A DNA stretch of 64,000 bases from Nematostella vectensis (Eukaryota; Cnidaria; Anthozoa; Actiniaria; Edwardsiidae): NCBI RefSeq assembly GCF_932526225.1, contig NC_064035.1:6509501-6573500 (forward strand). The letters are read 5' to 3'. A program made the translations under genes and the position numbers. Under the pieces are notes generated by a model. That model had not been told where the DNA came from and searched no databases. It was given only the letters and a program-made list of their open reading frames with translations. Below, piece after piece: positions 57,259 through 64,000 of this stretch (the first letter of the stretch is position 1; each line of letters starts with the position of its first letter).

Positions 57259-60200
57259 ATGAGCGGCGAAACTGGTTTGACTGTAGCCCTGCTGGTATTA
57301 GCATTTGGCCTGACATCTTCTCAGCACACGCCTTGCGGAGATGTCTGTCCCACTGGACCAAGACTGACCGGACCACGATGGCCGGAAGACATGACGCGAG
57401 ATGAAGGTATCACCTAACCCAATCTTTTCCTTTATATTCGTATACTAATGAAGAACAGCAAGGTTGGAAAATTTCCCAATTTCAAACAGCTGATATTTAA
57501 GTGGGAATAATGCAGCTTAGATGAGCAGCCGTTATAACAGCCGTTGTTGTTGTTTCTTTGTAAGAGGAATTATTTTTTGTCTACCATCCGTTGTTACCTG
57601 CTAGAGGTAAGGGGTAGTCGCGAACATAGCTTATAATCCTGTAAGGCACACTTTAGATACTGAATCAGAGCGAGTTTTTGGTTATGGTCCTCATCACTTA
57701 GCCTAACATTATTTCTATATATATATATATTTTCATAGGATCACGTTTCCCAAAGGCTGCGCATTATTGGCCCTTCAATGCCACAACGCCCTATGAAACA
57801 ATGCTGGACGTCCGCGGCAGAAGTAAGACTTTGACATACAACGGAGTGCGCACCACGTATGCGGAGCAGTTGGGCTCCGTGTTGTCACTGGATGGAGTAG
57901 ATGACTTTATTCGGTTTCGCGACATGGGAAATGAGTGCATCAATGACCCGACGCTGTGCGACGGAGGATTGACTGTTGCATTTTGGCTCAAGTATCGTGC
58001 AGGTTTGCAATCCCAATGGTAGATTATAGGAATCATTCTTTTTGATTATTGTAGTGTATGCATCTCTGTATTGAACAATAGAGATAAGGAACTCCGAAGT
58101 TCATTAAAAAAACATTGTTTGTCAGTAAAAAAGACCGTCTTTCAGATATAATATTTCAACATTTTTATCGACAGTTGGGTCGTATCAAAAGGTTTTATGA
58201 TGAAACAAAAGGTTCTTAAAAAAAGCGTGATATCAGCATATCACAAGGCCTGTATCACCCATAAATGTAATAACACCCATAAATGTTATAACAACCATAA
58301 ATGTTATAACGGTCACCCATAAATGATATAACAACCATAAATGTAAGAACACATCGCCCATAAATGTAATAAACAGTCAACCATAAATGTAAGAACACGT
58401 CGCCCATAAATGTTATAAACCACGTTAACCATTAATGTAAGAACACGTCGCCCATAAATGTTATAACTTATAATTTTGACTCATAGGAACAACATTAGAC
58501 AACCAAACTTGGCAGATGTCATGAAGTTGTCAAGGGGGGGTGCAACAATATGTCAACTGAGCATGACGTCATCGATGACGTCATTAAAAACGGCAATACT
58601 CATATCTTATCATAGAAACATCATAAGGCGGTCTAACTTGGCAGATGTCATGTAGGTGTCAAGGGGAGTGCAACGATATGTCAACTGAGCATGACGTCTT
58701 TGATGATGTCCCTAAAAACGGCAATACTCATATCTCATCATAGAAACATCATAAGGCGGTCTAACTTGGCAGATGTCATGTAGTTGTCAAGGGGGGTGCA
58801 ACGATATGTCAACTGAGCATGACGTCATCGTTGACGTCACTAAAAACGGCAATACTCGTATCTTATCATAGAAACATCATAAGGCGGTCTAACTTGGCAG
58901 ATGTCATGTAGTTGTCAAGGGGGGTGCAACGATATGTCAACTGAGCATGACGTCATCGTTGACGTCACTAAAAACGGCAATACTCGTATCTTATCATAGA
59001 AACATCATAAGGCGGTCTAACTTGGCAGATGTCATGTAGTTGTCAAGGGGGGTGCAACGATATGTCAACTGAGCATGACGTCATCGTTGACGTCACTAAA
59101 AACGGCAATACTCGTATCTTATCATAGAAACATCTGCAACGGGAGGCTACAACAATATGACGCCTCGGCATGACGTCATCAAGAACAGCTGTAAACTCTA
59201 TGTTATCCGAATTGAACTCAATGTAATTACACGCGACTTCGGCGGATTCCAGATTGTCGTCTGGTTTGGGATTGTTTGGGATTAGCCCGTAGTCAATCAA
59301 GGCCTGACATTGGGGTGATCGAGACCAGCCGTCGCATCCAATGTGAATGGAAATCAATGGGAAATAGGTTTCCAAGGCAAATCGAACTGCGTTTAGCGGG
59401 CTCTGCAGATAACATACCCCAATTCTATGGTTTATGCGCGATTGTGTTAAAGTGTTTCACCTCGGCTTTGTTGTGCATTAATTCCAGAAAGAATGCACAT
59501 TCCATCATTATTTCATAGTTCTTATCATAATCCTTATTATTTTAGGAAAAAAACGGTCATTTTACCCGTACACACTATGCAGTAAACAGCGTCTAAACAA
59601 TGAATCGAATACCAAGTTTAGAGGAAAGCACCGTAACATTTTGGCAGAAAAAGAACTTTGTGACAGCAGGTACAAGGAGAAATGAAACCTCTAGTCCTGC
59701 TGGATCATTCTCTTGCCGTAGTTTTCGATCTCGACTCACGACTGGGAAGCCGCAGTAATTGGGATTCGCGCACGATAAAATACGGGCCTAGAAGTTGTGG
59801 TTTCTCTGTCAAACTATCAATTTTGTTTTCTATTTAGTATCGCGAGAACAATGCTGTTTTAATTAGATCCTGTATAGTTACCGACAATAAAGCCGGAAGT
59901 ATCAACCGATCAGCTGAATTGTGCTTTATTATAATAGAATCAAAAAGCCCAAACTGTCGTGATCTCGTACCAGAACAATGAATACAATACACCAAAAACT
60001 GGAATTCGACTCTGCCAAATTTTCGTCTTTAATAAGACTTCTTCAGGGCAGACTGAAAAAGGTGAATCGTTACAAGCTTATTTACATCAGAACAGTGGCG
60101 CGAGACGCAAAAACATTACAACTGACAAAAACGCGCATTTTCTAGAATAGCACGCGCTGGATAAAAGAATTTACACATTTCTACGTGGGTTCCTACTACC

Positions 60201-63200
60201 AAAAAAGTCATCACTATTAAGACCCCGCGGGTAGATAGACTTAAGCCGATAAGCCCACTGGCCTTCCCTTTCCCTAAGCTGAGCCTCAGAGTTACACTTA
60301 TCTATAAGTTGTACCATAACATTATTAAGACCTAAATGATTGTCGCAATGAAAATGTTGATAGATAAGGTCATCCTTAACTCTTTCACTAACCGGTAAAC
60401 TAGGGTGCTTATTTAACCTACTTTTATGATTATTAAAACGCTTCCTAAAACTATTGATAGTAGACCCTACGTGTTGCCAAGTTAGACCGCCTTATGATGT
60501 TTCTATGATGAGATATGAGTATTGCCGTTTTTAGTGACGTCATTAATGACGTCATGCTCAGTTGACATATCGTTGCACCCCCCTTGACACCTACATGACA
60601 TCTGCCAAGTTAGACCGCCTTATGATGTTTCTATGATAAGATATGAGTATTGCCGTTTTTAGTGACGTCATCGATGACGTCATGCTCAGTTGACATATCG
60701 TTGCACCCCCCTTGACACCTACATGACATCTGTACAGGACCCGAAATGATCCCAGGACCCGAAACGATCCCAGGACCCGAAATGATCCCCAAAAGTCCCC
60801 CAACTAATCAACAAATGCCACATCTTGCAACGGTGGTTAAAGGGTTGTTCGAGTGCATTACTCAGTGTGCTTTTTTCATTCCGTCATCTTCTCGGCCAAA
60901 CCGGCTGCCTAAATAATGTGAACACGGATTTCGTGGTGAAATACACGTTTGGTGTCAAATAAATATGGATTTTTAGGGGTGATGTTTACCGGAAACGAGA
61001 TTTATATTGTCAGAAACATGTGTCAGAACTGCAAATGTTTAGAGTGTGATGGAAGGTCAACAGTTTGGTTGTTCTGAGCAAGACTGTGCTATGTAAATGT
61101 TGTATTCCTTTCAGTAGCAATTAAAAGTTGTGTATTTGTTTTGGACTCTGTTTATGGGTTTACCGCCGGGGCAAAACCCTTAATTATGCTTTAAGATTTG
61201 CAAGTGATTTCTTCTGCTTTCCCTTTGTCCATTACCGCAATTCCTTGAGGTTGATTTCGGGGACTCCTCGGTATGGTTTCGGGTCCCGGGATCAGTTGGG
61301 GAACTTTTGGGGATCATTTCGGGTCTTGGGATCGTTTCGGGTCCTGGGATCATTTCGGGTCCTGTACACATCTGCCAAGTTTGGTTGTCTTATTTTGTTT
61401 CTATGAGTCAAAATTATAAGTTATAACATTTATGGGCGAAGTGTTCTTACATTTATGGTTAACGTGGTATATAACATTTATGGGCGACATGTTCTTACAT
61501 TTATGGTTGACTGTTTATTACATTTATGGGCGATGTGTTCTTACATTTATGGTTGTTATATCATTTATGGGTGACCGTTATTACATTTATGGTTGTTATA
61601 ACATTTATGGTTGTTATAACATTTATGGGTGTTATTATAAAATTTATGGGTGTTATTACATTTATGGGTGATACAAGGCCTAGAAATTATTGAGCCTTGC
61701 TCTTCTATCTATCTTTTGTTAATTCTATATCTGTGTGGATAACTTATGTATGCCATGACGTATTTGCTTACACATAATAGATACGTCCTATTATTATCCA
61801 AGCAAGATCTGCAACAAATAGTATTATACTGGAACATACTTTCAGAACTTAAAGCGGAGGATTTGTATCATCTTTAGGAAATCATCCGATGCATGCACTC
61901 TTGCACTTATTGGATAATTCTGTGATATTTTTATCCAACGTTATTTTTTCCCACATTGAGATCATCTAACAAGCAATGTTTTATAAATTATAAATAACAC
62001 TAAAACTCAAATCTTCATAAACATTAATTATAACACATTTTTCTGCAGTAAATCAAATATTATAATATGCTCCCCCCCACCCACCCCCCCCCCATCCCCC
62101 AACATACCCCCCCATCATCCCCCTCCTCACCTCCGGCTTTACATTGATACATATAGAACGTAAAACCGGAGGTTGGGGGGGGGGAGTTTAAATGGCGGGG
62201 AAATTCATTATTCAGATACAATTTGTTAAAATCAAAATTGTCTTTACCTCAGCTCAATTTGTCGATAGGACTTCCCCATAAGAGAGAGAAAATTCACCTA
62301 TTCCAAACTATCAAGCTTTTTATAAGGAGCGTTTCTTAAAAAAAACACCACAATAACAAGTTCGTGCAGACGCCCTAATACGGTTTAGAGTAACCTTACT
62401 GTTATCTTCCTTTGTGCATAGCATTTAACTTGCTTGTCTTTTTTTCATATTATTACAGGTGAGTTTATTCTGTCCAGCGGTCGTTACACTAATCACAATC
62501 GCGGACCTGGCTTCCAGTTCATGTGTCAACAAATTAAACACAAGCACTTTGTCCTTAAACTCTCCACACAGACTAGGGAATGGAAAATAACTATAAATTT
62601 TCTACCAAAAGCATGGCTACATTTTATGTTTACTTGGCATGTAAACAATGGTCTCAGACTCTACAATAATGCCAAGCTAGTAAAGACGGATAATAGTTCA
62701 ACAGACGTGAGATTCTTGCCTTTAACCTCGCGCTACCGGACCATTACACTCGGTCGACCTAACAGCCTGACTAAGATGAACAGTTATGCCAAATTTGACA
62801 TCGGTCACCTGGTAATATGGACCAATGAGCTGTCTTCCAAGGAGGTCCAAGTCGCATTCCTTACGGTACTCGAAAGACAACCAAGTCCCTTATCTGCTGC
62901 CATTTCAAGAAAGGTGAGTCGTAATGCTTACGGGCAAGAGTGCGTGCCCATTCGAGTGCGGACACATGCCCAATCTTTCACCATCTTACAGGTGGACTCT
63001 ATCGATAAAGAAAAAAAAATGATATGACTTGCTCTATTACATACAACAGGCAAGACATTAAGTGGGCGCTGGAGAGCCTGTTAATCTTAAAATGTAAATA
63101 TTGACTTGGGTTGGTCCACCTTCCCCCTCTTTCCTTGACCCATCCACTATCAGCCAGCTCCATTACCCCTGTCTCTCCCAAATTGTGTTATGATAACCCA

Positions 63201-64000
63201 AAACTTAGACATACTTCACGTCGCATAGTATTGCCAATATAACATCAGGCACCATCGTCCTGTTTACTTTATCAAGGTATTATAATAAAAAGGAAACCGA
63301 TTTTTAGGACATGTTGTTATGATGATGTAGTAGGTATACTACATCCTCCTAATAACAATACATTTTTTAAAGTATACAATTTTGAGGTACAAATTCCCAA
63401 GCTCTGCTTCCCGTATTGTCCCGATAAAGGTGCAAGCCACGATTCTCATATTTATGAATTCGCTGCAGAGGATCCCTGTGTGTCTAACCCATGTTACGAG
63501 GGCGCTACGTGCCGCCTATTGGACGAGAAGTATGAATGCATTTGTCCGGACATATCCGTTGGCCCGTGTATGGAGCGTAAGTATTTCTAATGAGACGTTA
63601 GGCGTAAGGTTTGTATACGCTTTGATCATTATTTGATATTTGTGATTATAAGGGATCGAATAGCCCAGACAGCGTAGACCAGATGAAAAAGAAAACATTT
63701 GTACGGTAAGGGGTTTCATTTCTTCATCACTTGGCCATGCTAGGCGCAATAGATTTCACTACTTACTTAGTCCTTTCCTCGCACGAAAAGCAATACTCCC
63801 ATCCTCCCTCCTCCAAATCGTAAATCTATTTTTTAAACTTGAAGGAAACGGAGGAAGTCAGGGCCAAAAGGGTGTGCCGACTGATGCACCTGTCATCACC
63901 AGCACCCCTTTCACACCCAATGCTACTAAAGGCATCGAAGCCACAGCCGGCCCAAGTAGGCGACAGTTAGACGGAGATTCCTTGCCAACAGTCGATTCTA
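57259..64000 (+). CDS. Secreted LamG-like/EGF/Thr-rich protein (3' end beyond window)
   Basis: Exons 57259-57406, 57739-58002, 62459-62913, 63387-63576 and 63845->64000, all in frame (phases 1, 1, 0, 1). The ATG at 57259 gives a clean signal peptide (MSGETGLTVALLVLAFGLTSS); an in-frame ATG at 57208 would add 17 residues. Exons 2-3 form a laminin G/concanavalin-like domain (VLSLDGVDDFIRF, GGLTVAFWLKYR, AWLHFMFTW, KFDIGHLVIWTNELS). Exon 4 has an EGF-like domain (DPCVSNPCYEGATCRLLDEK, YECICP). Exon 5 starts a Ser/Thr/Pro-rich, mucin-like stretch. It is probably an extracellular or membrane adhesion protein. The acceptor of exon 4 (TTTTGAG|GTA) is the least certain. Intron 2 holds a 3.4-kb transposon. 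Confidence 0.82.
58251..58521. repeat. Left TIR of the transposon
   Basis: About twelve units of CCCATAAATGTTATAAC and related AACCATAAATGTAAGAACAC, then TTATAATTTTGACTCATAG and AACCAAACTTGGCAGATG. The right TIR carries the reverse complement in mirrored order. Confidence 0.9.
58522..59150 (-). repeat. ~124-bp TGACGTCA satellite, reverse orientation
   Basis: Five tandem copies of a ~124-bp unit (GCATGACGTCATCGTTGACG ... GGCAGATGTCATGTAGTTGT) in the opposite orientation to the array at 1-1330. The last three are almost identical. Confidence 0.9.
60171..60479 (-). pseudogene. Penelope-like element fragment, GIY-YIG C-terminus
   Basis: A 102-codon open stretch ends at a TAA. It reads VGSTINSFRKRFNNHKSRL, then HFHCDNHLGLNNVMVQLID, then LREREGQWAYRLKSIYPRGL, which fits the C-terminal GIY-YIG endonuclease of Penelope-like retroelements. 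The reverse transcriptase and the first GIY strand are missing (5' truncated). It sits between satellite blocks inside the transposon, so it inserted later or was captured. Confidence 0.75.
60480..60735 (+). repeat. TGACGTCA satellite, forward orientation
   Basis: Two copies of the unit that also forms the array at 58.5-59.1 kb, now inverted relative to it. They end TACATGACATCTGTACAG and are followed at once by the GACCCGAAATGATCCCAG repeat. Confidence 0.88.
61366..61675. repeat. Right TIR of the transposon
   Basis: CATCTGCCAAGTTTGGTTGT, then ATGAGTCAAAATTATAAGTT, then ACATTTATGGG-type units to the terminal GGGTGATACA, mirroring the left end. It is slightly longer because of unit number. 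Confidence 0.9.
62070..62190. repeat. C-rich/G-rich hairpin in intron
   Basis: A run of C8-C10 tracts, then CCTCCGGCTTTAC, a short loop, and GTAAAACCGGAGG followed by G10. The arms pair, giving a MITE-like hairpin ~270 bp upstream of exon 3 of the LamG gene. Confidence 0.65.

Larger units (their letters stand above)
58251..61675. mobile_element. 3425-bp DNA transposon with long composite TIRs
   Basis: It starts TGTATCACCC and ends GGGTGATACA, with AGGCC at 58246-58250 and 61676-61680 as a 5-bp target duplication. The inverted repeats (58251-~58521 and ~61366-61675) consist of short CCCATAAATGTTATAA units. Inside are satellite blocks, a retroelement fragment and unique sequence. No intact transposase is seen, so it looks non-autonomous. 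A 5-bp duplication is uncommon among animal DNA transposons; I do not assign a superfamily. Confidence 0.85.

Overview
The window is eukaryotic genomic DNA. Genes are split by GT-AG introns, exon phases close exactly, and the space between is full of miniature transposons and minisatellites. The protein set (single-pass GAIN/GPS receptor, MANSC, PAN/apple, fibronectin type II, BTB-BACK-TLDc, La, class A GPCR, ankyrin NTPase) and the AT-rich composition point to an early-branching metazoan. An anthozoan cnidarian such as a sea anemone is my best guess; this is inference, not a database match.

Layout: 1-1.3 kb is a ~155-bp satellite rich in TGACGTCA palindromes. 2.9-3.3 kb holds a MITE. 5.0-11.2 kb (-) is a two-exon, ~1951-aa gene joining a CXorf38/HEPN-like domain, two hydrophobic segments, a P-loop NTPase and ankyrin repeats. 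14.1-17.8 kb (-) is a seven-exon BTB-BACK-TLDc gene, divergent from the 13-exon La (SSB) gene at 19.0-23.1 kb (+). 24.2-25.6 kb (-) is a two-exon class A GPCR.

The main object is on the minus strand from 53.1 down to 27.6 kb. I assemble 21 exons in a continuous frame (11,046 nt, 3681 aa): signal peptide, two MANSC domains, a 6.8-kb exon of low-complexity stalk with a 17-residue repeat, a third MANSC, HormR, GAIN with GPS and a tethered-agonist-like sequence, one transmembrane helix, and a ~580-residue tail with an RVTF motif. It looks like an adhesion GPCR whose remaining six helices are absent. Its introns are packed with private minisatellites, and three of these carry copies of the adjacent splice site. 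The join between the MANSC half and the HormR-GAIN half crosses a 6.45-kb intron and is inferred from matching phase and complementary incompleteness.

That intron contains, on the plus strand, two small secreted PAN-FN2 genes and one decayed copy. The two intact copies share a 248-bp block that is identical while everything around it differs.

From 57.2 kb to the right edge (+) runs the 5' part of a secreted laminin G-like/EGF/Thr-rich gene. Its second intron holds a 3425-bp DNA transposon with TGTATCACCC termini, 5-bp target duplication AGGCC, long inverted repeats made of short tandem units, the same TGACGTCA satellite as at the left edge, and an inserted Penelope-like GIY-YIG fragment.
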